Source of the DNA: Halanaerobium saccharolyticum
Lineage (GTDB): Bacteria > Bacillota > Halanaerobiia > Halanaerobiales > Halanaerobiaceae
NCBI RefSeq assembly: GCF_003053565.1
Contig: NZ_QAXS01000023.1
Location: forward strand, 1 to 53,197
DNA: 53,197 nucleotides
Direction: 5' to 3'
The notes beneath the pieces were generated by a model. It was not told the origin of the DNA, did not search any database, and worked only from the letters and a program-made list of their open reading frames with translations. Shown piece by piece: positions 34,116 to 42,379 of this stretch. Each line of letters begins with the position of its first letter. Position 1 is the first letter of the stretch. Position numbers and translations under genes: made by a program.

Positions 34116-35366
34116 TTGTTAAGTATCACAGTTGGCTTTATAATCTTAATAACACTAATTATTTTAAAAGTAAGTATCGTAGTTGCTGCTCCGCTTTCAT
34201 CAGCAGTAATTTTATACTTAAATAATTTAAACATTTTAGAAATCCTGAATGCCCAGTATTTGCCCGGTTTTGCTTCTTTTGTTCAGGATTATCTATTCAT
34301 TTTTCTGCTGAGTGCGGTCCTGGGCAAGATAATGGAAGACTCAGATGATGCAACTGCAATTGGAGAATTTGTGCTTGATGTACTTTCACACCGCTATGCA
34401 GCTGTAGGTATCTTTTTTGCCAGTGTACTGCTTTCAATTGGTGGAATTTCAGCTTTTGTCTTAATTTTTACCATCTATCCAATTGCAAAAAAAGTTTTTG
34501 AAGAAGCCGGTCTGCCCAAATCACTGATCATCGCTTCTATTGCCGGGGGGAATGTAATAGTTGGCCTTTCTCTGCCGGGCAGTCCCCAGGTACATAATTT
34601 AATCATGATGGATTATTTAAATACTTCCGCCCTTGCCGGATTTGGCCTGGGACTGGCGGGGATTTCGGCTGGTTCAGCGGCTGCAATTGCTTACTTGAGA
34701 TACAGGAGCAGGTCAATGTTAGCTGAAAGTAGTAATTTAAATGACAGTATTTTAAAAAAGCCGGATTTAACTAAACTTTTTAATTTTTTAACAGCGATGC
34801 TGCCGCTTTTAGTTGTCTTTATTGTGCTGGCAGTATTTTCAAAACCGCCTGTAGTTGCTTTACTGCTGGGGGTTGTACTTTCAATCATAAAAAATATTAG
34901 AAAGATTGATCTCTTAGAAATTTTAAATGACAGCATCTCCAATGCAGTCTTACCACTGATGTTTGCTGCTTCGGCGATGGGCTTCGGGCAGGTAATTTCA
35001 TCCCTGCCGGTTTTTAAAGATTTTCTGCAGACCCTCTTAAATCTGCCTTTAAATCCCTATCTGCTGACCGGAATTATCACAAATATTGCTGCTGGTCTTT
35101 TAGGTAGTGCATCCGGGGGAATGCTTTTAACTTTAAGTACAGTTGGCGAAAACATTGTCCAGATGGTGGATCCAGAAAAATTGCACCGACTTATAATTAT
35201 TGCCTCAACTGGCCTGGATACTCTGCCCCATAACAGTGCCTATCTGGCGATGCTGGCTTATACAGGTCTTAAATTTAAGGAAACATATTTTGATTATTTT
35301 ATGGTAACGGTTTTGGCAACTCTGCTTTCTTTTGCAGTTGCTTTAATCTATGCACTGAGTTTTTAG
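34116..35366 (+). CDS. GntP/ion-transporter superfamily permease
   Basis: A 416-aa permease with about 11-12 helices. The motif STGLDTLPHNSAYLAML corresponds to the SGLGTLPHN signature of GntP-family gluconate/hydroxy-acid permeases, and the mid region GGISAFVLIFTIYPIAKKVF also fits. It starts at TTG 34116, directly after the antiporter, with GGAGGG as ribosome site. A role importing a sugar acid such as gluconate with protons or sodium would fit the sugar-acid genes in this window, but the substrate cannot be read from sequence. Confidence 0.78.
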   Translation: MLSITVGFIILITLIILKVSIVVAAPLSSAVILYLNNLNILEILNAQYLPGFASFVQDYLFIFLLSAVLGKIMEDSDDATAIGEFVLDVLSHRYAAVGIFFASVLLSIGGISAFVLIFTIYPIAKKVFEEAGLPKSLIIASIAGGNVIVGLSLPGSPQVHNLIMMDYLNTSALAGFGLGLAGISAGSAAAIAYLRYRSRSMLAESSNLNDSILKKPDLTKLFNFLTAMLPLLVVFIVLAVFSKPPVVALLLGVVLSIIKNIRKIDLLEILNDSISNAVLPLMFAASAMGFGQVISSLPVFKDFLQTLLNLPLNPYLLTGIITNIAAGLLGSASGGMLLTLSTVGENIVQMVDPEKLHRLIIIASTGLDTLPHNSAYLAMLAYTGLKFKETYFDYFMVTVLATLLSFAVALIYALSF

Positions 35367-35401
35367 GATAGAGGAAATCAAGCTGGAAGGGAGAGATTCA
35401 A

Positions 35402-36157
35402 TTGCCGCTGACTAAAATTTTACTTATTCTGGCCGCCGGAATCTCAGCTGGATTTATCAATACAATGGCCGGAGGAGGTTCTTTGATTACTCTACCTATC
35501 TTAATTTTTTTAGGTCTGCCAGCCGCTGTAGCTAATGGGAGCAATCGGGTAGCCTTACTGGTTGAAAATATCACAGCTGTTATTAATTTTAGAGATAAAG
35601 GCTATTTTGATTATCAATTTGGCCTGATTCTTGCCTTACCGGCTGTAATTGGCTCTTTAATCGGAGCCCGGATAGCAGTTTCAATTTCTGAGCAGTTTTT
35701 TAATCAGCTTCTGGCAGTAATTATGCTGCTTATGTTAGTTTTTATACTCTGGAATCCGCTAAAAAATCTAAAGCTTAATCAGAAAGAACTAAGCAGCAGC
35801 CGAAAAATAACTGCAGGTTTTGTGTTTTTTTTGATTGGAATTTATGGAGGTTTTATTCAGGCTGGAGTAGGGATTATAATCATCGCAGCCCTTTCACTTT
35901 TAACAGGTTTTTCCCTGGTCAAAATTAACAGCCTTAAGGTATTTGTGGTTGCAATCTATATTTTTTCTTCACTCAGTATCTTTATTTTTAACGGTAAGGT
36001 TGACTGGATAACAGCTCTGATTTTAGCGCTCGGAAATGGCACCGGAAGTTATCTGGCCAGTACTTTAGCGGTAGATAAAGGAGAAAAACTGGTTAAAGCT
36101 GTTTTAACAGCTGCTGTTTCTCTTATGGCTCTATATTTATTTTACATAAGTTTCTAA
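35402..36157 (+). CDS. TSUP (TauE/SafE) family anion permease
   Basis: A 251-aa membrane protein with about eight helices in two repeats. The N-terminal GISAGFINTMAGGGSLITLP is the family signature, and the second repeat has GIYGGFIQAGVGIIIIAAL. Family members move sulfite, sulfonates, thiosulfate or other organic anions. It starts at TTG 35402 behind GGGAGAG and follows the GntP-type permease by 35 bp, so it is probably the third gene of one operon of membrane transporters. Substrate unknown. Confidence 0.85.
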   Translation: MPLTKILLILAAGISAGFINTMAGGGSLITLPILIFLGLPAAVANGSNRVALLVENITAVINFRDKGYFDYQFGLILALPAVIGSLIGARIAVSISEQFFNQLLAVIMLLMLVFILWNPLKNLKLNQKELSSSRKITAGFVFFLIGIYGGFIQAGVGIIIIAALSLLTGFSLVKINSLKVFVVAIYIFSSLSIFIFNGKVDWITALILALGNGTGSYLASTLAVDKGEKLVKAVLTAAVSLMALYLFYISF

Positions 36158-36216
36158 TCATTAGAAATATAAAGTTTTTAAACTATATAATAACTAAAAC
36201 CAGAGGAGTGAGCAAA

Positions 36217-36657
36217 ATGAAATATCCGGAAGCCACAGTAGGTGCTGTTATTTTGAATCCAGAAAACAGAGTTCTGATCTGCAAATCAAATAAATGGCAG
36301 CAAAAATATGTAATCCCCGGCGGTCATATTGAAGCAGGAGAGAAAATGGAAGAGGCCTTAGTGAGAGAGGTTAAAGAAGAAACAGGGCTTGAAATTTATG
36401 ATATTGAACTGCTTGGAATCACAGAAAGTATTTATTCTGAGTCTTTTCAAAATCAGAAACATTTCCTTTTTGTTGATTTTATCTGTCGCAGTGATTCTAC
36501 AAAAGTTGAGTTAAATCATGAGGCCCAGTCCTATCAATGGATTGAGCTCAGCGAAATTGAAGCTTATGACCTGGAAGAATTCACTGCCAGCTTATTAAAA
36601 GAGCTGCGGCGGGGAAAGGATTCTAACTACAGACAGGATATATTATACGGTTTATAA
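36217..36657 (+). CDS. Nudix hydrolase
   Basis: A small pyrophosphohydrolase (146 aa). The Nudix box is complete: GGHIEAGEKMEEALVREVKE followed by ETGLEI, carrying the metal-binding REVKEE. The substrate could be an oxidised nucleotide or nucleotide-sugar. The start at 36217 is preferred because GAGGAG lies eight bases upstream; GTG 36208 overlaps that site. It lies about 50 bp before the kinase-glycosylase fusion gene on the same strand. If cotranscribed, the pair would link nucleotide-pool cleaning to DNA repair. Confidence 0.88.
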   Translation: MKYPEATVGAVILNPENRVLICKSNKWQQKYVIPGGHIEAGEKMEEALVREVKEETGLEIYDIELLGITESIYSESFQNQKHFLFVDFICRSDSTKVELNHEAQSYQWIELSEIEAYDLEEFTASLLKELRRGKDSNYRQDILYGL

Positions 36658-36706
36658 TCTAAAACAGTAAAATAATAATAGACTAGAAAAGAACGGAATG
36701 ATTTTA

Positions 36707-37978
36707 ATGAATAAAATTGAAATAAAAAATAAGATAAAAAAATCAATTGAGATGCCTGAGCGGAAGGCTGAGACAAGAGAACTTTTTCTATTTTTTGGCC
36801 TTCCAGGCAGCGGTAAATCAACACTGGCGGAAGAGCTTTATCAGCGAAACAAAAAAGAAAGTATCTATCTGGCAGCTGATCAGATAGCTTTAGAATATAA
36901 TCTGGACCAATCAGATAACTATCACTGGACCTTTGAAATTTTTAATGAGCTAATTGAATACTATCTTAAATCCGGTTATTCAGTCATCGCTGATGCCAAT
37001 CTTGATAAATATGAGATTCGAAAAGAATATTATCAGCTGGCTGAAAACTGTGGCGCAGAGTTAAAGCTCTTTTATCTAAAGACAAACCTGGCTGAAATTA
37101 AAAAAAGACAGCAGCAGCGAAATCAGCTTGCAGAGGCTGAACTGCGCTCGGCAGGCTTGTACAGCCACAATCAGGAAGAAATAAAAAACTATCTAGAGGA
37201 GCTTGAGCTACCTCGTGAATCAGAAAAAGTTTATCTAATTGACGGGAATTTTGATTTTGCAGAGCAGCTTGACTGCTGGCAAGAGGTAGAAGAGGAAGCT
37301 TTATTTGATTATTTGGACGCTGTCCGCAGCAGTCTGGCTCAAAATTCTAACCCGGAAAAAGCAGAGGGAATGGAAGGCTACATGCGGGATCAGTTTCCTT
37401 TCTACGGTCTGCAGGCAGCTGAGAGGCGAAAAACTTTAAGAAAATATATGAGGCAGGATCAGCGGCCTAAATTAAGGCAGCTAAAAACTGCAGTCAAAAA
37501 GCTCTGGCAGCTGCCGGAAAGAGAATTTCAGTATTTTGCTCAGGAGCTGATTCTAAAGTATAAGAAAGATTATAGCAAAGATATGATAGATCTCTTTGAA
37601 TACATGCTGACCAATAAATCCTGGTGGGATACTGTGGATCAGATAGCAAAAAAATCTGTGGGAGAATATTTTCAGCTTTTTCCTGAAGAAAGAGATCCCA
37701 AGCTTATGAAATGGCTGGAAAGCGGCAATATCTGGCTGCAGCGGACCGCTTTACTGTTTCAGCTGGGCTATAAGGAAGAAACAGATGCTCAGCTTTTATT
37801 TGACCTGATTGAAAAGTTAAGAGATATCGATGAATTTTTTATTCAAAAGGCAATTGGCTGGGCTTTACGAGAATATTCTAAACTGGAACCGCTGGCAGTG
37901 GTTAAATTTTCAAATACTCATCAGCTCTCAGCGCTAGCAGAAAGAGAAGCCTTAAAAGTTGTTAAAAGAAATAAATAG
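36707..37978 (+). CDS. Fusion of a P-loop kinase and an AlkD-like DNA glycosylase
   Basis: A 423-aa two-domain protein. Residues ~25-185 are a P-loop kinase of the AAA_33/polynucleotide kinase or zeta-toxin type: Walker A FGLPGSGKST, an acceptor-side Asp in LAADQIALE, SVIADANLDKYEIR, and the arginine-rich lid KKRQQQRNQLAEAELR. Residues ~200-415 are DNA alkylation repeats, as in AlkD: ELWQ-like KLWQLPEREFQYFAQELILK, KSWWDTVDQIA (the Trp and Asp of the active site), NIWLQRTALL, and AIGWALREYSK with the third catalytic Trp. AlkD excises 3-methyl and 7-methyl purines. The kinase substrate is unknown (5'-OH nucleic acid or a small molecule). ATG 36707 is preferred over 36698 for ribosome-site spacing. 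Confidence 0.82.
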   Translation: MNKIEIKNKIKKSIEMPERKAETRELFLFFGLPGSGKSTLAEELYQRNKKESIYLAADQIALEYNLDQSDNYHWTFEIFNELIEYYLKSGYSVIADANLDKYEIRKEYYQLAENCGAELKLFYLKTNLAEIKKRQQQRNQLAEAELRSAGLYSHNQEEIKNYLEELELPRESEKVYLIDGNFDFAEQLDCWQEVEEEALFDYLDAVRSSLAQNSNPEKAEGMEGYMRDQFPFYGLQAAERRKTLRKYMRQDQRPKLRQLKTAVKKLWQLPEREFQYFAQELILKYKKDYSKDMIDLFEYMLTNKSWWDTVDQIAKKSVGEYFQLFPEERDPKLMKWLESGNIWLQRTALLFQLGYKEETDAQLLFDLIEKLRDIDEFFIQKAIGWALREYSKLEPLAVVKFSNTHQLSALAEREALKVVKRNK

Positions 37979-38060
37979 TCTTAAAAGCAGTCACCTTGAG
38001 AATATTGGCATTAAAAAGCCATTGATTTAATTCCAAAAGGTGATTTTTTATTTTTTAATC

Positions 38061-38089
38061 TTGACAAAACAAATGGGTTTAGTTATAAT
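38061..38089 (+). promoter_or_regulatory. Consensus promoter of the iron-siderophore operon
   Basis: TTGACA (38061-38066), 17 bp, TATAAT (38084-38089): a perfect sigma-A match just before a palindrome. Confidence 0.8.
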
Positions 38090-38097
38090 TAATAACG

Positions 38098-38122
38098 ATT
38101 GAGCTTGATAATCAGTCTCAAT
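38098..38122. promoter_or_regulatory. Candidate iron-responsive operator
   Basis: Palindrome ATTGAG (38098-38103) and CTCAAT (38117-38122) around TTGATAATCA, located at the expected transcript start. AT-rich GATAAT content resembles Fur boxes, but the match is partial. It would repress the siderophore operon when iron is plentiful. Confidence 0.45.
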
Positions 38123-38191
38123 TAATAATTTTTATTAGTGATAAATATTGGATTCATAAAATCACTAAGTAAATCTAAAGGAGGATTTATT

Positions 38192-39115
38192 TTGTTAAAT
38201 AAAAAGAATTACATAGCTGTTCTGGTAATGGCTTTGGTGTTAATTTTAAGTATTTCGGTGATGGCAGAAACAAGGGTTGTTGAGCATGCAATGGGAAAAA
38301 CTGAAATTGAGGGCACTCCCCAAAGAGTTGTAACCCTTTATCAGGGTGCCAGTGATGCTGCTCATGCCCTTGACATACCCCTGGTTGGTATTGTAGAATC
38401 CTGGGTAGAAAAACCTGTCTATAAATATCTGCGGGATGACCTGAGTGATGTTAAACAGGTTGGACTGGAAACTCAGCCCAATCTTGAAGAAATCAGTAAA
38501 TTAAATCCTGATTTAATTATTGCTTCTAAGATGAGGCACGAGGATATTTACAACCTGCTTTCCCAGATTGCTCCAACAGTAATGGAAGAAAATGTGTTCC
38601 GCTATCGGGAAACTGTTAAATTAATGGGTAAAGCTGCAGGTAGAGAAGAAAAAGCAGCAGAAGTTTTAAATAACTGGGATCAGCGAGCTGCAGATTTCAG
38701 AGAAAAAATCGAAGCTAAAATGGGTGAGAAGTGGCCGATTGAGGTTGCTGTTTTAAACTTTAGAGCAGACCATGCCCGTATTTATTACAGTGGTTATGCT
38801 GGAAGAATTCTAAATGAACTTGGTTTTGAGAGACCTGAAGACCATAAAAAAGATACCTGGGGAGTTAAATTAACTTCTAAAGAGAGTATCCCGGAGATGA
38901 ATGCAGAAGCCTTCTTCATCTTTATGTCAGATGATCAGGCAGTAGAAAACACCTATCAGGAATGGACTGAACACCCACTCTGGCAGAATCTGGATGCTGT
39001 TCAAAATGAGCAGGTATTTAGAGTTGATCAGGTTGCCTGGAATATGGCCGGCGGAATTGAATCAGCTCATATTATGTTAGATCAATTATATGAACACTTT
39101 GAACTGGAAGAATAA
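38192..39115 (+). CDS. Iron-siderophore ABC transporter substrate-binding protein
   Basis: Periplasmic binding protein of the FecB/FhuD family (about 307 aa). Starting from TTG 38192, with AAAGGAGG at good spacing, it has a signal peptide (MLNKKNYIAVLVMALVLILS, cleaved after VMA) and no lipobox, so it is a free periplasmic protein. Mature features are RVVTLYQGASDAAHALDI, LNPDLIIASKM, FRADHARIYYSG and the C-terminal W-rich HPLWQNLDAVQNEQVF, all family hallmarks. An upstream in-frame GTG at 38138 would bury the signal peptide and lacks a ribosome site. It is first in a four-gene operon with two permeases and an ATPase. Confidence 0.88.
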   Translation: MLNKKNYIAVLVMALVLILSISVMAETRVVEHAMGKTEIEGTPQRVVTLYQGASDAAHALDIPLVGIVESWVEKPVYKYLRDDLSDVKQVGLETQPNLEEISKLNPDLIIASKMRHEDIYNLLSQIAPTVMEENVFRYRETVKLMGKAAGREEKAAEVLNNWDQRAADFREKIEAKMGEKWPIEVAVLNFRADHARIYYSGYAGRILNELGFERPEDHKKDTWGVKLTSKESIPEMNAEAFFIFMSDDQAVENTYQEWTEHPLWQNLDAVQNEQVFRVDQVAWNMAGGIESAHIMLDQLYEHFELEE

Positions 39116-39120
39116 ATTTA

Positions 39121-40137
39121 ATGACTTACATTTTGCGTAATCAAAAGGCAAAAATGAATATGCTGCTGTTTTTAACTTTTTTGTTAATCACAGCAGCAGT
39201 TTTTAGTCTGGCTGTTGGTCAGCACTTTGTTTCCTTAACCAGTGTTTACAGGGCAATATTTAGTTTTGACCAGCAGTCAACAAGACATCTAATAATCCGC
39301 TCAACCAGATTGAGCAGAACTGTGATTGCTCTAGCAGCAGGCGGGAGTCTTGCTGTTGCCGGGGCTTTAATGCAGGCGCTGACCGGTAATCCACTTGCTG
39401 CTCCCGGAATTTTTGGGCTCAACTCAGGTGCAGTTTTCCTGCTGGTAATTGCAGCTACTTTTTTTGGAGTAACTTCGATGGAGCTCAGTATCTGGCTTGC
39501 TTTTTTTGGCTCAATGCTGGCCGGGTTGCTGGTTTATTTTATTGCTTCTCTGGGTAGAAGTGGACTTTCCTCTCTAAAAATGATTCTGGCTGGAGCTGCA
39601 GTGACTGCTCTTTTCCATTCCTTTACTCAGGGTCTTTTGGTAATTAACCAGGAGAGTTTAGAAAGTGTTCTTTTCTGGCTTTCTGGTTCAACTGCCGGTA
39701 GAGATTTGGGAATGATTATGCCGCTGCTTCCATTTATTTTAGGAGCGATAATTCTGGCTTTAATTTTGGCCAAAGATATTAATATTTTACTAATTGGAGA
39801 AGAGATGGCAGCAGGCCTGGGTCAAAAAACTATAATCATTAAACTTTTACTAGGTCTGAGCATTGTTATTCTGGCTGGCAGCTCAGTGGCTGCAGCAGGC
39901 GCAATATCTTTTATTGGTTTAGTAGTTCCTCATATCAGCCGCTTTTTTGTCGGGAATAACTACCACTGGCTGATAATTTATTCTTTTATTATTGGGGCAG
40001 TCCTGCTTTTAATTGCAGATATTGCAGCCAGGATTATCATTATGCCTCAGGAAGTACCGATTGGAGTTATGACAGCTTTTATGGGAGCACCATTTTTTGT
40101 TTACATTGTCAGGCGGGGGTTTAAAGTTAATGCTTAA
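39121..40137 (+). CDS. FecCD-family iron-siderophore permease, subunit 1
   Basis: Inner-membrane permease (338 aa, about ten helices) of the FecCD/BtuC family. Hallmarks are RLSRTVIALAAGGSLAVAGA, then LMQALTGNPLAAPGIFGLNSGA, and the coupling-helix region GAISFIGLVVPHISRFF. It begins five bases after the binding-protein stop and overlaps the start of the second permease, so the pair forms a heterodimeric channel. Substrate specificity (ferric siderophore rather than B12 or heme) is inferred from the FhuD-like binding protein. Confidence 0.9.
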   Translation: MTYILRNQKAKMNMLLFLTFLLITAAVFSLAVGQHFVSLTSVYRAIFSFDQQSTRHLIIRSTRLSRTVIALAAGGSLAVAGALMQALTGNPLAAPGIFGLNSGAVFLLVIAATFFGVTSMELSIWLAFFGSMLAGLLVYFIASLGRSGLSSLKMILAGAAVTALFHSFTQGLLVINQESLESVLFWLSGSTAGRDLGMIMPLLPFILGAIILALILAKDINILLIGEEMAAGLGQKTIIIKLLLGLSIVILAGSSVAAAGAISFIGLVVPHISRFFVGNNYHWLIIYSFIIGAVLLLIADIAARIIIMPQEVPIGVMTAFMGAPFFVYIVRRGFKVNA

Positions 40138-41137
40138 AAATTTGAAAATTTCGCGGGAGCTTATCTTAATTTTTGGACTCATTCTGCTGGCAGGATTAAT
40201 TTTTATTCTTTCTTTATCCTTCGGCAGCAGCTATATCTCACCAGTGACTGTGATCAGTCACTTTTTGGGACTGGAAGCTGGGTCTTATAATTTTACAATT
40301 AATATTTTACGCTTACCCCGTACACTTATGGCTTTTTTAGTTGGGGCAGCTCTCTCAGTTTCAGGACTTATTCTGCAGGCAAATATTAAAAATCCCCTGG
40401 CTTCTCCGGATATAATTGGAATCACAGGTGGGGCTTCTGCTGGAGCAATCACCTACTTAAGTTTTTTTAGTGCTGATTATGGGATTGGCGGTCTGCCTTT
40501 TGCTGCCATCCTGGGAGCAGCGGTGGTTTCCGCTTTGATCTATTTTCTGGCCTGGCAGAAGGGTGTCAGTTCAATCAGGCTGGTTTTGATTGGAATTGGG
40601 ATTGCAGCAGCTGTCGATGCTCTGGTAACAATGATTATTGTCTTCAGTCCAATCAGTACCACAGTTCAGTCCTATGTCTGGTTGACCGGGAGTATTTATG
40701 GTACAAACTGGGAGGATCTTTTTCAATTTCTGCCCTGGGTTATAATTTTTATTCCACTGGCTTTTGCTTTTTACAAAAGTTTAAATCTCCTGGCCTTAGG
40801 TGATAAGGTAGCTGCAGCTTTGGGTTTAAATATCCAGCTCAACCGCTTTCTCTTAATGACAATCAGTGTAGCTCTGGCCGGATCTGCTGTAGCCTATGCC
40901 GGAGGAGTTGCTTTTATTGGACTGATTGCACCTCATATTGCCCGAAAAATGGGAGGAAAATCTTATTCAATCTTAATTATCTATTCAGTTTTAAGTGGTG
41001 GAATGATTTTTATGGCAGCAGATTTGCTTGCCAGAACGGCCTTTTTACCACTTGACTTACCGGCAGGAGTCTTTGTTTCCGGAATCGGAGCTCCATTTTT
41101 TATTTATTTACTTTACAGAAATCGCAACCAATTTTAA
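40130..41137 (+). CDS. FecCD-family iron-siderophore permease, subunit 2
   Basis: Second FecCD permease (335 aa). Conserved segments are LRLPRTLMAFLVGAALSVSG, LQANIKNPLASPDIIGITGG and VAFIGLIAPHIARKM. The start ATG 40130 overlaps the stop codon of subunit 1, with GGCGGGGG upstream, giving translational coupling; an earlier in-frame ATG lies inside the preceding gene. The end IGAPFFIYLLYRNR is the usual C-terminus. Confidence 0.9.
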   Translation: MLKNLKISRELILIFGLILLAGLIFILSLSFGSSYISPVTVISHFLGLEAGSYNFTINILRLPRTLMAFLVGAALSVSGLILQANIKNPLASPDIIGITGGASAGAITYLSFFSADYGIGGLPFAAILGAAVVSALIYFLAWQKGVSSIRLVLIGIGIAAAVDALVTMIIVFSPISTTVQSYVWLTGSIYGTNWEDLFQFLPWVIIFIPLAFAFYKSLNLLALGDKVAAALGLNIQLNRFLLMTISVALAGSAVAYAGGVAFIGLIAPHIARKMGGKSYSILIIYSVLSGGMIFMAADLLARTAFLPLDLPAGVFVSGIGAPFFIYLLYRNRNQF

Positions 41138-41150
41138 AGGAGGTAGAACT

Positions 41151-41951
41151 TTGAGTATTTTAGAAACTAAAAATTTATCACTGGCCTATGACAAAGATAA
41201 AATAATTGATAACCTTGACTTAAAGATACCAGAAGGCGAAATTACTATTTTTATTGGTGGTAATGGTTCTGGCAAATCAACCCTGCTTAATTCTATGGCC
41301 CGGCTTTTAAAACCTGTGGAGGGGTCAGTAGAACTGAAGGGAGAAGATATTAATCAGCTTTCAACCAAAGAAGTGGCAAAAAAGCTTGCCTTTTTACCTC
41401 AAAGCTCTACTATTCCAGAGGGGATTACCGTCCGCAAACTGGTTGAACAGGGAAGATATCCCTATCAAAAATGGTATCAGGCCTCAAGCAGTGAGGATCA
41501 AAAGATAGTTGAAAAGGTTTTAAAAGACACAGGTCTTTTAGAACTTGCTGACCGAGATTTAAGTTCACTCTCTGGTGGACAGCGGCAGCGGGCCTGGCTG
41601 GCAATGGTCCTGGCTCAGGATACAGAAATAATTTTACTCGATGAACCAACTACTTACCTTGATCTCTCCCATCAGGTTGATCTGCTTGACTTACTCTATG
41701 AATTAAACAAGAAAGATCAGCGGACAATTATTATGGTCCTGCATGATTTAAACTTAGCCTGCCGCTATGCTGATCATATAGTGGCTGTTAAAGATAAAGG
41801 AGTTTTTGCCCAGGGTAAACCGGAAGAAGTTATTGATGAAGAAGTGATTAAAGAAGTTTTTGATTTAAACTGTCAGATTGTTTCTGATCCTGTATTTGGA
41901 ACCCCTCTCTGTATTCCAACAGGCAAAAATAAATTAAGTCAGGTTGTTTAA
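41151..41951 (+). CDS. Iron-siderophore ABC transporter ATPase
   Basis: ATP-binding subunit of the FecE/FhuC type (about 266 aa), powering the permease pair. Walker A is GGNGSGKST, the Q-loop FLPQSS, the signature LSGGQRQRAWLAM, Walker B IILLDEPTTYLDL, and the H-loop His is in VLHDLNLACRYAD. It begins at TTG 41151, seven bases after AAAGGAGG; the longer open frame into the preceding gene is not used. It is last in the operon; a weak terminator hairpin follows. Confidence 0.92.
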   Translation: MSILETKNLSLAYDKDKIIDNLDLKIPEGEITIFIGGNGSGKSTLLNSMARLLKPVEGSVELKGEDINQLSTKEVAKKLAFLPQSSTIPEGITVRKLVEQGRYPYQKWYQASSSEDQKIVEKVLKDTGLLELADRDLSSLSGGQRQRAWLAMVLAQDTEIILLDEPTTYLDLSHQVDLLDLLYELNKKDQRTIIMVLHDLNLACRYADHIVAVKDKGVFAQGKPEEVIDEEVIKEVFDLNCQIVSDPVFGTPLCIPTGKNKLSQVV

Positions 41952-41957
41952 ACTTGT

Positions 41958-41987
41958 AAAGAGGCTGGATGAAAATTCAGTCTCTTT
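41958..41987 (+). terminator. Hairpin after the siderophore operon
   Basis: Stem AAAGAG-CTG with CAG-CTCTTT (41958-41967, 41978-41987); the T-run beyond is interrupted, so a weak terminator. Confidence 0.5.
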
Positions 41988-42064
41988 GCCATTTATATTC
42001 TTTTTAAGATAAAGAGAAGAAATATCTCAACTTTATTTGAGAAATAAATAACTTGCAAATTCCT

Positions 42065-42093
42065 TTGACAAGCCTGATAGAATGCTATATGAT
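42065..42093 (+). promoter_or_regulatory. Promoter of the lactate dehydrogenase/Etf operon
   Basis: TTGACA (42065-42070), 17 bp, TATGAT (42088-42093). The transcript would carry a ~280-base leader with two operator palindromes before etfB. The remainder of 41988-42379 has no gene. Confidence 0.7.
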
Positions 42094-42130
42094 AAGAATA
42101 TAATTAAATATTCAAATTTTTTTAAAATTA

Positions 42131-42143
42131 ATGGTCAGACCAT
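42131..42143. promoter_or_regulatory. FadR/LldR-type operator 1
   Basis: ATGGTCAGACCAT, a perfect palindrome around a central A that fits TNGTNNNACNA and the TGGTC-GACCA core of FadR, PdhR and LldR sites. It lies about 30 bp after the expected transcript start. Confidence 0.65.
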
Positions 42144-42189
42144 CAGTCCTAAAATACATAAAGCAAAAATATTTATTTTTTCGCAAAAT

Positions 42190-42200
42190 TGGTCAGACCA
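42190..42200. promoter_or_regulatory. FadR/LldR-type operator 2
   Basis: TGGTCAGACCA, identical to the core of operator 1 and 58 bp downstream of it, followed by the related ATCGGTCCGAT. The paired arrangement suggests cooperative or looped repression of the lactate operon. Confidence 0.65.
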
Positions 42201-42379
42201 TCGGTCCGATAGTTCTATTTTAAAATATTGGATAAAGGGGGTTCAAATTAAAAATAATTTTATTGGGGCAGATTTAAATTTTATATTTAGATGACAGTGG
42301 GGATTGTTATCTAAAATATTTTTTAGCATTTGGGCTTAAATTTTTAATAACGGGTATATAATTTAAAGGGGTGTAATAA

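Noticed and set aside
41028-41150. N-terminal extension of the siderophore ATPase
   Set aside because: It lies inside the preceding permease gene in another frame; a TTG with a strong ribosome site at 41151 is the start.
42082-42294. Open frame of 70 aa before etfB
   Set aside because: It overlaps the promoter region and both FadR-type operators, has no ribosome site and no recognisable protein features.
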